From: an uncultured Dongia sp.
GTDB taxonomy: Bacteria > Pseudomonadota > Alphaproteobacteria > Dongiales > Dongiaceae
Assembly (NCBI RefSeq): GCF_936916975.1
Contig: NZ_CAKZGO010000014.1
Span: forward strand, 45,249 to 109,248
Length of the DNA: 64,000 nucleotides
Reading direction: 5' to 3'
The notes below the pieces were generated by a model. It did no database searches. It saw only the letters and a list, made by a program, of their open reading frames with translations, and was not told where the DNA came from. Below are positions 8,318 through 16,095 of the stretch, piece after piece (position 1 is the stretch's first letter; each line of letters opens with the position of its first letter). The position numbers were made by a program, and so were the translations under genes.

Positions 8318-8965
8318 TCAGGGTTCGTCGGCTTCCCGGAATATGACCACGCGGACATGCGCGGCATCATCGGTACTGAGTCCCGTGCGGGCAAGCAAGG
8401 TGTCCGGCGCCCCGACATCGCGCAGGCGCTGCACCAAGGCATTGGCGAGCGCCATGCCCTTGTCCCAATTGTCGCCGGTGGCATCGGCCGGTATGTCGGC
8501 GCGCAGCGCGCTTTCATTCAGTGTCACCGCCAGCAAGCCGGCCAGCGCAAAGAGCAGATCCTCCTCGCGGGGCACGCTGGCATCGCTGCCGATGCGCGCC
8601 AGCGGCAGTTCCAGCGTCACCTCGTCCTGGAATGGAATCACGATGATATCGGCGAGGGCCGGCGCCGCGTCGATCTTGGTCTGCAGCAACGTCGCCAGAT
8701 AATCGGTATCGCGCCCATCCGTGGTGGGTTTGGTCGCCATGGATTTGTCGGCGGCACCGGCTTCCTTGCCGGCCTCGGTTTCCGCCGTCGCCTCGATGCC
8801 GAACGCCGCCTGCATGCGCGCGCGATCGGTCTGCGCCAGGGAATAGAGCAGCACGAAGCTCGCCAGCAGGCAGCCGGCGAAATCGGCAAAGCTCATCAGC
8901 CAGACCGGCTGCTTGATCTCTTCACGCGGCTGCTGGCCGGCGCGGATGAAATTGTCCCCGGACAT
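8318..8965 (-). CDS. MotB-like membrane protein retaining the stator aspartate
   Basis: 215 residues. A single N-terminal membrane helix is entered by PVWLMSFADFAGCLLASFVLLY, which matches the proton-channel helix of MotB (WKVAYADF...), including the aspartate (Asp28). A long periplasmic region follows with PFQDEVTLELPLARI and ALANALVQRLRDVG, resembling a degenerate OmpA-like peptidoglycan-binding fold. Its start overlaps the stop of the next upstream MotB-like gene as TAATG, so translation is coupled. No MotA/ExbB partner is nearby. It could be an ion-driven stator subunit of unknown use, or an anchor. Confidence 0.65.
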   Translation of the reverse strand: MSGDNFIRAGQQPREEIKQPVWLMSFADFAGCLLASFVLLYSLAQTDRARMQAAFGIEATAETEAGKEAGAADKSMATKPTTDGRDTDYLATLLQTKIDAAPALADIIVIPFQDEVTLELPLARIGSDASVPREEDLLFALAGLLAVTLNESALRADIPADATGDNWDKGMALANALVQRLRDVGAPDTLLARTGLSTDDAAHVRVVIFREADEP

Positions 8966-9636
8966 TAGGGTGCCCCGCTGCCAGAAGTGGTCGGGGCGAC
9001 TTGGGGATCCAGTCGCACCAGCAGGCTCAGCGTCTCCGGGGCACCCGGCCCGGTGCCGACGAATAGCTGCGCAGGGACAATGCCGCCGGCGCTGGCTGCG
9101 GTGGCGAGGATGCCGGCATAGGTTGATGCCACGGCGCCGTCGCTAAACCGCAATTCCAATTCATAACGAAGATCAGCCGGCCTCTTCTCCAGGGCAGCGG
9201 CCATCGCCTGCAAGCCCCTCTCGAATTCGATCGTGGCGGTCTCCGCGGTTGTGTCGATGGCAGAGCTGATCGGCATGGTGAGGATCAGCCGGTTGCCACC
9301 ACTCGCCGTCTCGACCTCGGTGAGGGGGATCGCCTGGCGGAAGCCGTTGGCGACGGCGCCCAGCGTCTTGCTCTGGGCCTCGGCGCTGGCCGCCCCTTCG
9401 CCGGAGGTGAGGGCAAAAGTATCGCGGACGCCGGTGATGAGGGCGCGCATGCGGGTGTTCTCATGCAGCGAAATGCTGGTGAGGACGATCATGAAAGTGG
9501 TGATCATCAGCATCAGGCTGACGAAAGTCGGCAGGCTGGGATTGCCGGCCGGCACGAATTTCACCTCCGGCAACGGCAAGGGACGCCGATGGGCGCGCCT
9601 TTCCTTGCGTGGCACTGGTGGTTCGAGCTCGGCCAA
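8965..9636 (-). CDS. MotB-like membrane protein lacking the channel aspartate
   Basis: 223 residues: a basic proline-rich N-terminus (RKERRAHRRPLPLPEVKFVP), one membrane helix PTFVSLMLMITTFMIVLTSI at about 35-56, and a periplasmic domain with RLILTMPISSAID and LRYELELRFSDG that resembles the OmpA/MotB C-terminal fold. Unlike its partner encoded immediately downstream, the helix contains no acidic residue, so it could not carry protons itself. The two may form a heteromeric unit. It follows recR by 78 bases on the same strand; the cluster may share transcription with the dnaX operon. Confidence 0.6.
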   Translation of the reverse strand: MAELEPPVPRKERRAHRRPLPLPEVKFVPAGNPSLPTFVSLMLMITTFMIVLTSISLHENTRMRALITGVRDTFALTSGEGAASAEAQSKTLGAVANGFRQAIPLTEVETASGGNRLILTMPISSAIDTTAETATIEFERGLQAMAAALEKRPADLRYELELRFSDGAVASTYAGILATAASAGGIVPAQLFVGTGPGAPETLSLLVRLDPQVAPTTSGSGAP

Positions 9637-9714
9637 TGTCGCGGTCCCTTGCTTTCCGGCGGTTATCCTATCGGAAATGCAAGGATCAGGCCACTTTGGC
9701 CGGATTTAAGGAGT

Positions 9715-10302
9715 TTAGAGCTTCTGACGGGCTTTCATGGCCTGAATGAGGGTGCCGTCATCCAGATAATCGAGCTCGCCACCCACCGGGACACCATGGG
9801 CGAGGCGCGAAATGGTGAGATTGAAGGGCTGCAGCCGGTCGCCCAGGTAATGCGCCGTGGTCTGCCCGTCGACCGTGGCGCCCAGCGCCAGGATCACTTC
9901 CTTGACCTCATTACCCTCCAGGCGCCGCAGCAGCGGGGCGATGGTCAGCTGTTCCGGCCCGATCCCATCCAGCGCCGAAAGGACACCGCCCAGCACGTGA
10001 TAGCGCCCCTTGAAGGTGGCGATGCGCTCCAGCGCCCACAGATCGCCGACATCGGCCACCACGCACAGCATGCCGGCATCGCGGCCGGGATCGCGGCAGA
10101 TGGTGCAGGGATCGGCGGCATCGAGATTGCCGCAGATGCTGCAGGTCTTCACATGCGCCGCGACATCGCCCAGTGCATTGATCAGCGGATGCAGCAGCAC
10201 CTCGCGTTTCTTCAGAAGATGCAGCACAGCCCGCCGTGCCGATCGCGGCCCCATCCCCGGCAGCCGCCCCATGATCTGGATAAGTTTGTCGATGTCGTTC
10301 AT
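9715..10302 (-). CDS. recR: Recombination mediator protein RecR
   Basis: 195 residues. An N-terminal helix-hairpin-helix ([20 protein letters not shown]) is followed by a zinc motif with cysteines 54, 57, 66 and 69 ([13 protein letters not shown]), a Toprim domain with [14 protein letters not shown] and a C-terminal [20 protein letters not shown]. RecR works with RecO (and RecF) to load RecA onto SSB-coated gaps. The start at 10302 fits the family N-terminus. It lies downstream of ybaB and dnaX, the common order, but here a repeat element of about 130 bases separates it from ybaB. Confidence 0.96.
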   Translation of the reverse strand: MNDIDKLIQIMGRLPGMGPRSARRAVLHLLKKREVLLHPLINALGDVAAHVKTCSICGNLDAADPCTICRDPGRDAGMLCVVADVGDLWALERIATFKGRYHVLGGVLSALDGIGPEQLTIAPLLRRLEGNEVKEVILALGATVDGQTTAHYLGDRLQPFNLTISRLAHGVPVGGELDYLDDGTLIQAMKARQKL

Positions 10303-10332
10303 GGGATTTGAAACGGTGAGCTGGTGGAGAGA

Positions 10333-10463
10333 CCCCCTCTCCCCGACCCTCTCCCGCCGCCGACGAATGTCGGCATTCGCCGACTGCGGGGAGAGGGGGA
10401 AGAAGACAGAGCTCGTTCAAGTTCCCTCCCCCCAACGTGGGGGAGGGTTAGGGAGAGGGGGTG
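10333..10463. repeat. Intergenic composite palindromic repeat between ybaB and recR
   Basis: The left part (10333-10402) is bounded by CCCCCTCTCC and GGGGAGAGGGGG and contains the internal hairpin GCCGACGAATGTCGGCAT. The right part (10424-10463) is almost identical to the right unit at 6682-6721. The internal GCCGACGAATGTCGGC motif recurs near 33988-34012, so at least two dispersed repeat families meet here. It lies inside what is normally a tight dnaX-ybaB-recR operon and may attenuate or stabilise the message. Confidence 0.65.
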
Positions 10464-10465
10464 CA

Positions 10466-10789
10466 TCAAAACGGCAGCTTGAATCCCGGCGGCAGCGGCA
10501 ACCCGCCGGTGACCTTGCCCATCTCTTCGGAGATATACGCATCGGCCTTGCCGCGCGCATCGCGGAGCGCGGCGCTGATCAGATCCTCCAGCACTTCGAC
10601 TTCGGCCGGGTTCACCAGCGACGGATCGATCTTCACGCGCTTGGGTTCGCCCTTGGCGGTCATCACGATGCTGACCATGCCACCGGCCGCCTGGCCGGTC
10701 ACTTCGGTCTGTTCGAGGGCCGCCTGCATCTCAGCCATCTTCGACTGCATCTGCTGGGCCTGCTTCATCATCTGGCCAAGGTTTTTCAT
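10466..10789 (-). CDS. ybaB: YbaB/EbfC nucleoid-associated protein
   Basis: 107 residues, family length. The N-terminus MKNLGQMMKQAQQMQSKMAE is the usual Met/Gln-rich helix and VEVLEDLISAALRDARGKAD the conserved C-terminal helix. YbaB forms tweezer-like dimers that bind DNA. The start ATG at 10789 overlaps the dnaX stop (TAATG on the minus strand), so expression is coupled to dnaX. A longer in-frame extension read through dnaX was rejected as low-complexity Arg-rich shadow sequence. Confidence 0.93.
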   Translation of the reverse strand: MKNLGQMMKQAQQMQSKMAEMQAALEQTEVTGQAAGGMVSIVMTAKGEPKRVKIDPSLVNPAEVEVLEDLISAALRDARGKADAYISEEMGKVTGGLPLPPGFKLPF

Positions 10790-12666
10790 TACGCATCGTC
10801 TCCAATCGGGAAATCTGTGTCTGCGCCGGCATTGTCCGCATCCGGCGCATCGGCGTCGACATCGGAGGTGGGTGTCGCCGCGGCATCTATCAAGTCGCGC
10901 ACCTCGTCGATGGTGGCGCCGGGAAAAGCTTTGAGCACCGCCTGCACCAGCGGATGCTGCGACGCCTGGCGCTTGCGCTCGGCAACGGCGGCAGCTTCCT
11001 GCTGCTTCAGCGTTGCTTCGCCGGCGGCGTTCGACAGGGAGACCAGCCAGCGCTTGCCGGTCCATTCCAGCAGGCAGGCGGCAATGCGGTTGGCAAGGTT
11101 GGCGGGTGCGCGGTCCGACGGCCGGAACTCAATCCGCCCGGCCTCGAAATGCACCAGATGCACGTCAGAGAGAAGATGCGTCAGCAGGATGGCTTCGCGC
11201 TTGGCGCGGAACAGCGACACGATCTCGTCGAAGCTGCGCGGATCGGCGAGCGTGTCGGCATCGGGTTTCGCGGCAGTATGGCCCATCGCGGGCGGCGCTT
11301 CCTGCGGCACCAGTTCCATGCGCGCGGCCGAACCCTGCGCGCCCACCTGCGCCCGTGGCCCGCCTGAATTACTGCTGCCGACATAACTGGAGGCAATCGC
11401 CGACGCCCCGGCACCATTGCCGTTACGCGTGCCATTGCCGGCCGATGTTGTTCCGCCTGGCGCTGTCATCTGGCCGGCGCTCAGCCGTTTCACCAGGTCA
11501 CCCGGCGTCGGCAGATCGGCGACATGCATCAGTCGGATGAGTGCCATCTCGACCGCGGCCAAGGCCTGCGGTGCGGCCTGCGCTTCGCCAAGACCCTTCA
11601 ACAGCATCTGCCAGGTACGCGCCAGGACCGGCATGGAAAGTTTCTGCGCCAACTCGGCACCGCGCTTGCGCTCGGCCTCCGGCAAGGTCGGTTGTGCCAA
11701 CACGTCAGACGAGATCTTGGCGCGGGTCAGGAGATGCGTGAGATCGAGAAGATCCTGCACCACCACAATGGGATCTGCGCCGGCGCGGTACATGACACCC
11801 AGCAGATCGAGTGCCGTCGCGGCTTCGCCACCCATCACCGCTTCATAAAGATCGAACAGCTGCGTGCGGTCGGAAAGACCCAGCATCTCGCGGATCTGCG
11901 CCTCGGTGACGGCACCTTCCGCCATGGCGATCGCCTGGTCGAGCAGCGACAAGCCATCGCGCGCGGAACCGTCGGCGGCACGGCTGATGAGCGCCAGCGC
12001 ATTGGGTTCGACCGTGACGTTTTCCGCAGCGACAATGCGCGCGAAATGCGCGGCGAGCACATCGGCCTCGATACGCCGTAAATCGAAACGCTGGCAGCGC
12101 GAGAGTACCGTCACCGGCACCTTGCGGATTTCCGTCGTGGCGAAGACGAACTTCACATGCGAGGGCGGCTCTTCCAGCGTCTTCAACAGCGCGTTGAAGG
12201 CGTTGTTGGAGAGCATGTGCACTTCGTCGATGATGTAGACCTTGTAGCGCGCACTCACCGGACGATAGCGCACGCCATCAATGAGCTCGCGGATGTCGCC
12301 CACACCTGTGCGGCTGGCGGCATCCATCTCGATGACGTCGACATGACGGTCTTCGGCGATGGCGACGCAATGTTCGCACACGCCACACGGGCTGGCCGTG
12401 GGGCCGCCGCTGCCGTCAGGACCGACGCAGTTGAAGGCTCGGGCGAGAATGCGGGCGGTGGTGGTCTTGCCGACACCGCGCACACCGGTCAGCATGAAGG
12501 CATGCGCGAGGCGCCCGGCGGCAATCGCATTGGTGAGGGTGCGGACCAGGGCGTCCTGGCCGACCAAGCCGGCAAAATCGCTCGGCCGGTATTTGCGGGC
12601 CAGCACGCGGTAATGCCCATCGGCACTGCCACCGGCTGCTTGGATTGGCCCCTCGTTTTCACTCAT
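10789..12666 (-). CDS. dnaX: DNA polymerase III subunits gamma/tau
   Basis: 625 residues. Residues 20-240 form the AAA+ clamp-loader core: YRPSDFAGLVGQDALVRTL, Walker A GVRGVGKTT (61-69), a zinc module ending CGVCEHC, YIIDEVHMLS (Walker B) and the sensor LSRCQRFDLRRI. Domain III and a variable Gly/Ser-rich linker (about 400-470) lead to a tau-specific C-terminal domain ending in an acidic tail. The protein loads the sliding clamp and, as tau, ties polymerase cores to the helicase. It lies directly downstream of the SRP RNA gene. No A-rich slippery heptamer for a short gamma form was noticed. Confidence 0.96.
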   Translation of the reverse strand: MSENEGPIQAAGGSADGHYRVLARKYRPSDFAGLVGQDALVRTLTNAIAAGRLAHAFMLTGVRGVGKTTTARILARAFNCVGPDGSGGPTASPCGVCEHCVAIAEDRHVDVIEMDAASRTGVGDIRELIDGVRYRPVSARYKVYIIDEVHMLSNNAFNALLKTLEEPPSHVKFVFATTEIRKVPVTVLSRCQRFDLRRIEADVLAAHFARIVAAENVTVEPNALALISRAADGSARDGLSLLDQAIAMAEGAVTEAQIREMLGLSDRTQLFDLYEAVMGGEAATALDLLGVMYRAGADPIVVVQDLLDLTHLLTRAKISSDVLAQPTLPEAERKRGAELAQKLSMPVLARTWQMLLKGLGEAQAAPQALAAVEMALIRLMHVADLPTPGDLVKRLSAGQMTAPGGTTSAGNGTRNGNGAGASAIASSYVGSSNSGGPRAQVGAQGSAARMELVPQEAPPAMGHTAAKPDADTLADPRSFDEIVSLFRAKREAILLTHLLSDVHLVHFEAGRIEFRPSDRAPANLANRIAACLLEWTGKRWLVSLSNAAGEATLKQQEAAAVAERKRQASQHPLVQAVLKAFPGATIDEVRDLIDAAATPTSDVDADAPDADNAGADTDFPIGDDA

Positions 12667-12785
12667 GCACTGGTCTTTGCCCGGAAGGAAAAAGCGCTAG
12701 GAAGGTGGTACAAAAAATCGCGCACCGGCGCCAGCAATCTTAATGCCGCGACCATGACGAAGAGAGGCATATGGGGACAAAGAAA

Positions 12786-12886
12786 GGGTGGGAGGCTGGC
12801 CTGCGACCCGCATGCAAACTCGTTACGGCTGCTTCCTTCCGGACCTGACCGGGTTGGCGAGACATACGTCCGCCACCAACCTCCCG
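12786..12886 (-). ncRNA. ffs: Small bacterial signal recognition particle RNA (4.5S type)
   Basis: The plus strand carries GGCTGCTTCCTTCCGGACCT, the reverse complement of the invariant SRP RNA apical domain (AGGTCCGGAAGGAAGCAGCC), so the RNA is read from the minus strand. Outer ends pair: the 5' GGGAGGTTGG near 12885 matches CCAGCCTCCC near 12790, giving a hairpin of about 100 bases. With Ffh it targets nascent membrane proteins. A TATAAG box ends 7 bases before the predicted 5' end. dnaX follows about 120 bases downstream, an order frequent in Alphaproteobacteria. Confidence 0.93.
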
Positions 12887-12892
12887 GGCGAG

Positions 12893-12923
12893 CTTATAGC
12901 AAGAATCCACCCACCCTGCGCAA
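12893..12923 (-). promoter_or_regulatory. Promoter of the SRP RNA gene
   Basis: On the minus strand TTGCGC (12923-12918) and TATAAG (12898-12893) are separated by 19 bases, and the RNA 5' end predicted from helix pairing falls about 7 bases after the -10 box. The spacer is slightly long for a housekeeping sigma promoter, but the -10 match and position are good. Confidence 0.5.
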
Positions 12924-13028
12924 CAGCTCAATTGCCGCAAGTAAATATCGTTACGATTCAGAGTGTTGGTAGCTTGAGCGACAGCATCGTTCGCTGCGGC
13001 ATGGTCGCGACCATGCAAAATCCAGACA

Positions 13029-13793
13029 TCAGGGACGATCGAGCAGTTCCTGGCGGATGATGGAGCCGTCCTTGGCTTTCATCTCGGCTTTCAGGATGAC
13101 GCCGTCCGGTCCGTACCAGACATCGCGGTTGAGCTCACCGGTAAAGGCGAAATGCCGCGCCGCGACCTCGCCCACCGGCAGCACCAGCGTGCCTTCGCCC
13201 TTGTCGGTCACGGTCACCTGATGCTGGCGCGCACGGACGGTGTCCAGCACCGACTTCTGCTTGATGGCGTCGGGATGCCACAGGGTGCTGGGGATGAGAT
13301 CGCCCGGCACGTCGCGATTCTTGGTGTTGTATTTGCCCTGCAGACGGTCACCCTTGCGGTGCAGATCGACCTTGCGTTCCTCGCCGTCATCAAGCGTGTC
13401 GGAGGAGATGGCCTGCAGGATGCCGTCCTGCCATTTCTCTTCGATATGCTGGGTGAAGGTGTAGAAGCTCAGGCCCAGCATCCGCACATCGATCTCGACA
13501 TCGGTGATCACGGTCAGCTGGTCGTCGCCATCCGTCACGAAATCGAGCTTCTGCGTACCTATCGGGTTGCCGTCGCGGGTGATCGTGTAAATGAAGCGAC
13601 CCAAGGGCGGCGCAAAGGGAAAGCCGGCGATGGCTGACGCGGATTGCGCGCTCGTGGCCAGTGAATCTGGCGCCAAGGAATCCGCCACGGCCGGGCTGCC
13701 ACCAACGAAGGACATGGCACCGCCCGCGCCCGCTGCAACGACGAGCGTGGTGTGGGTCATGTTCAAGAGCAATTGCCGCCGCGTGATGCTCAT
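13029..13793 (-). CDS. DUF6134-type exported protein
   Basis: About 254 residues from the ATG at 13793. The N-terminus MSITRRQLLLN followed by a hydrophobic Ala/Gly stretch looks like a Tat signal. The mature part is beta-rich with LGRFIYTITRDGNPIGTQKLDF, VEIDVRMLGLSFYTFTQHIEEKW and RHFAFTGELNRDVWYGPDGV, the pattern of DUF6134 proteins, whose function is unknown. The longer frame to 13913 was rejected because it hides the signal sequence. It is transcribed toward the SRP RNA, probably monocistronic, and diverges from nudC. Confidence 0.72.
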   Translation of the reverse strand: MSITRRQLLLNMTHTTLVVAAGAGGAMSFVGGSPAVADSLAPDSLATSAQSASAIAGFPFAPPLGRFIYTITRDGNPIGTQKLDFVTDGDDQLTVITDVEIDVRMLGLSFYTFTQHIEEKWQDGILQAISSDTLDDGEERKVDLHRKGDRLQGKYNTKNRDVPGDLIPSTLWHPDAIKQKSVLDTVRARQHQVTVTDKGEGTLVLPVGEVAARHFAFTGELNRDVWYGPDGVILKAEMKAKDGSIIRQELLDRP

Positions 13794-13971
13794 GGCAAGT
13801 ATATCAACCTGATGTTCAAAAATTATCGCCGCATGATCGACTGAAGCGCCGAAAAGGTCAAACCCGGTAAATTGACCGTTACGGTAAATGTGTCGTGACA
13901 AGGTTACCGTCAAGACGTCACGCAGATATAAAATTTAATCACGCACGCCGGCAAATTAACGAATCCAGCAA

Positions 13972-14868
13972 ATGCACACTTACTTTTACGCCACCGGCGA
14001 TTTCGATCGCAGCACCCAACACCGCGAAGACCACGGCTGGTTGAAGGCGCGCCTCGTAGACCCGACCAGTCGGCTATACCCAGTGTGGCGTTTACGACAC
14101 TTGGTGTTGCAAGATCAGTCGCCCAAATTGCAACTGCTCGACCCCATTGCCCAAGCCGACCTCATTGCCCGCGCAGAAACGGTGATTCTGCTGGGGGTCG
14201 AGGGCGGTGTCGCGCATTTTGCCCTTGATCTCTCCGTGCTCGACGAGGATGCGGCCACCGAGCTCGGCGATTTTCAGGAATTGCGCGGCATCGGGCCGTT
14301 ACTGCCGCAACGCGATGGTGCCCTGCTCGCTTACGCGCGCGGCCTTGCCTATTGGCATCAGCGGCACCGTTATTGCGGCGTGTGCGGCGCACCTACCGAG
14401 GTGAAGGCAGCGGGCCATCAGCGGCAATGCACCGACCGGGATTGCGCCACAGTGCAATTTCCACGCACCGATCCTGCCGTCATCATGCGTGTCACCTGCG
14501 GCAACAAGATCCTGATGGCGCGGCAAGGCATGTGGCCGCAAGGCATGCATTCGGTGCTGGCCGGATTCGTGGAACCCGGCGAGGCGCTGGAAGACACGGT
14601 GGCGCGCGAAGTGTTCGAGGAAGTGGGCCTGCGGGTCCATGACATCCGCTATTTCGGCTCGCAACCCTGGCCGTTCCCGGCTTCGCTCATGCTGGGCTTC
14701 ACCGCCGAAGCGGAGACCGAGAAATTCGATCTCCATGACGGCGAGATTGAATCGGCGCGCTGGATGACGCGCATGGAATTGCTGAACTCACCGGAAGACG
14801 AGAGCTTCCGCCTGCCACGCGCCGATTCCATCTCCCGCCGCTTGATCGAAGATTGGGTCAAGCTTTAG
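13972..14868 (+). CDS. nudC: NAD(+)/NADH diphosphatase (RNA deNADding enzyme) NudC
   Basis: 298 residues. An N-terminal domain precedes a zinc ribbon (CGVCGAPTE...CTDRDC, about 140-165) and a Nudix domain with the box GFVEPGEALEDT..REVFEEVG. The family-specific SQPWPFPASLMLGF follows directly. The enzyme cleaves NADH to NMNH and AMP and removes NAD caps from RNA 5' ends. The ATG at 13972 has no strong Shine-Dalgarno but gives a normal N-terminus. Its last 11 bases overlap the convergent pentapeptide-repeat gene. Confidence 0.95.
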   Translation: MHTYFYATGDFDRSTQHREDHGWLKARLVDPTSRLYPVWRLRHLVLQDQSPKLQLLDPIAQADLIARAETVILLGVEGGVAHFALDLSVLDEDAATELGDFQELRGIGPLLPQRDGALLAYARGLAYWHQRHRYCGVCGAPTEVKAAGHQRQCTDRDCATVQFPRTDPAVIMRVTCGNKILMARQGMWPQGMHSVLAGFVEPGEALEDTVAREVFEEVGLRVHDIRYFGSQPWPFPASLMLGFTAEAETEKFDLHDGEIESARWMTRMELLNSPEDESFRLPRADSISRRLIEDWVKL

Positions 14869-15895
14869 CAGCGGTCCTGGCACTCAGGCCTTTTGTGATC
14901 AAGGCCGATCCCGGCAGCGCGCCGATGCGGCAGTTGCTGAGGTCGATATCCCGCTGATGTGCTGCGGTGAAATCGGCGCCGCGCAGATCCGCCTTGTTCA
15001 ATTTGGCGCGAATCATATTGGCCTTGCGGAAATCCGCTGCCATCAGCCAAGCCTCTTCGAGCCGTGTCTCGGCCAGTTTTGCGCCGCTGAAATTGGCAGC
15101 AGCCAGATTGCGGCCGGAAAGATCCAGGCCGGAAAGGTCGATGCCGGCAAGGTCGGCGCGGCTGCCCTCTGCGCCCAGACTGAGTACCCAACGCGCGTGT
15201 TCATCCAGCACGATGCCCAGTTTCGCCGGATCCATTTTGGCGAAGGACGGGCCTGTCACGCGCGTGATGTCGATCTTGCCATCCATGTTCTTGTCGATGA
15301 GCGCGCCGGAAAAATCGCTGTCGACCATCATCGCGCCGGCCACGATGGCCCCGCTCATCTCTGCCTGACGGAAGGAAACGCCGCGCAGATCGGCATTGCT
15401 GAGATTGGTCTGCGCCAGGACTGCGCCGGAAAAATCAGCACCCTTCATCTTGGTGTCGGCGAAATTGGCGCGGGTCAGGATGGCCCCCTTGAAGGACGAG
15501 TGATCCTCGCTATGCGCGTCGCGCCGCATGTCGGATCGGCCCAGGCTGGCGCCGACCATGGTGGCATCCTGGAACGACGCGCTACGCAAATCGGCCCGTT
15601 GGAAATCCGCGTTGGTGAGATCGCAACGATCGAAGCTGCTGCTGCGCAGGATCGCCCCGGTGAATTTGGCGCCACGTCCTTCGCCCCCATCGAAGTGGCA
15701 TTGGGTGAACAGACCGTCACTGAAGTTCATATGGCTGAAATCGAGCCCGCTCAGATCGCACTTCTCCAGCATCGCACGCTTGCCGCTGGACCGGCCGACG
15801 ACCCAATCGACGTGCAACTGATTGAGCCGCTGCAGTATCTCGCGGTTGATCCGTTTGTTTTTGATGATTCGGGTGTCGGGCGGCGGCGGTGCCAT
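14858..15895 (-). CDS. Pentapeptide-repeat protein
   Basis: 345 residues, nearly all A(D/N)LXX-type pentapeptide repeats in two blocks: about 45-200 (CDLSGLDFSHMNF, CDLTNADFQRADLRSASF, ADFSGAVLAQTNLSNADL) and about 245-325 (IDLSGLDLSGRNLAAANFSGAKL, KADLRGADF). These repeats fold as a right-handed quadrilateral beta-helix. Between the blocks lies a non-repeat insert including DKNMDGKIDITRV. The N-terminus (KNKRINREILQRLNQLHVDW) is a short helical cap. No signal peptide is seen. The role is unknown; some relatives mimic DNA and protect gyrase. Confidence 0.85.
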   Translation of the reverse strand: MAPPPPDTRIIKNKRINREILQRLNQLHVDWVVGRSSGKRAMLEKCDLSGLDFSHMNFSDGLFTQCHFDGGEGRGAKFTGAILRSSSFDRCDLTNADFQRADLRSASFQDATMVGASLGRSDMRRDAHSEDHSSFKGAILTRANFADTKMKGADFSGAVLAQTNLSNADLRGVSFRQAEMSGAIVAGAMMVDSDFSGALIDKNMDGKIDITRVTGPSFAKMDPAKLGIVLDEHARWVLSLGAEGSRADLAGIDLSGLDLSGRNLAAANFSGAKLAETRLEEAWLMAADFRKANMIRAKLNKADLRGADFTAAHQRDIDLSNCRIGALPGSALITKGLSARTAAKA

Positions 15896-16095
15896 GAGCA
15901 GGTTCGTCCCAGCTGGTAAAAAGGGTGGTCAAAAGGCGCCGTTGACTATCATTATGTTCCTAACGACACAATATTATGTGTTTTCTTTAAATAGGATTTA
16001 AATACTTGTCGGTATATGGTTGCCTGAGCTTTGCTACAGGCCAAAATTGCAAACCGGCAAAGTTCTGAAACCGCCTCTCTTCAACGGAGCCCACC

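Noticed and set aside
10010..11386. 458-codon plus-strand frame over recR, ybaB and dnaX
   Set aside because: Ser/Ala/Arg-rich shadow of three well-identified minus-strand genes.
12740..13018. 92-codon minus-strand frame across the SRP RNA
   Set aside because: It overlaps the conserved SRP RNA hairpin fully; the amino-acid sequence is incidental.
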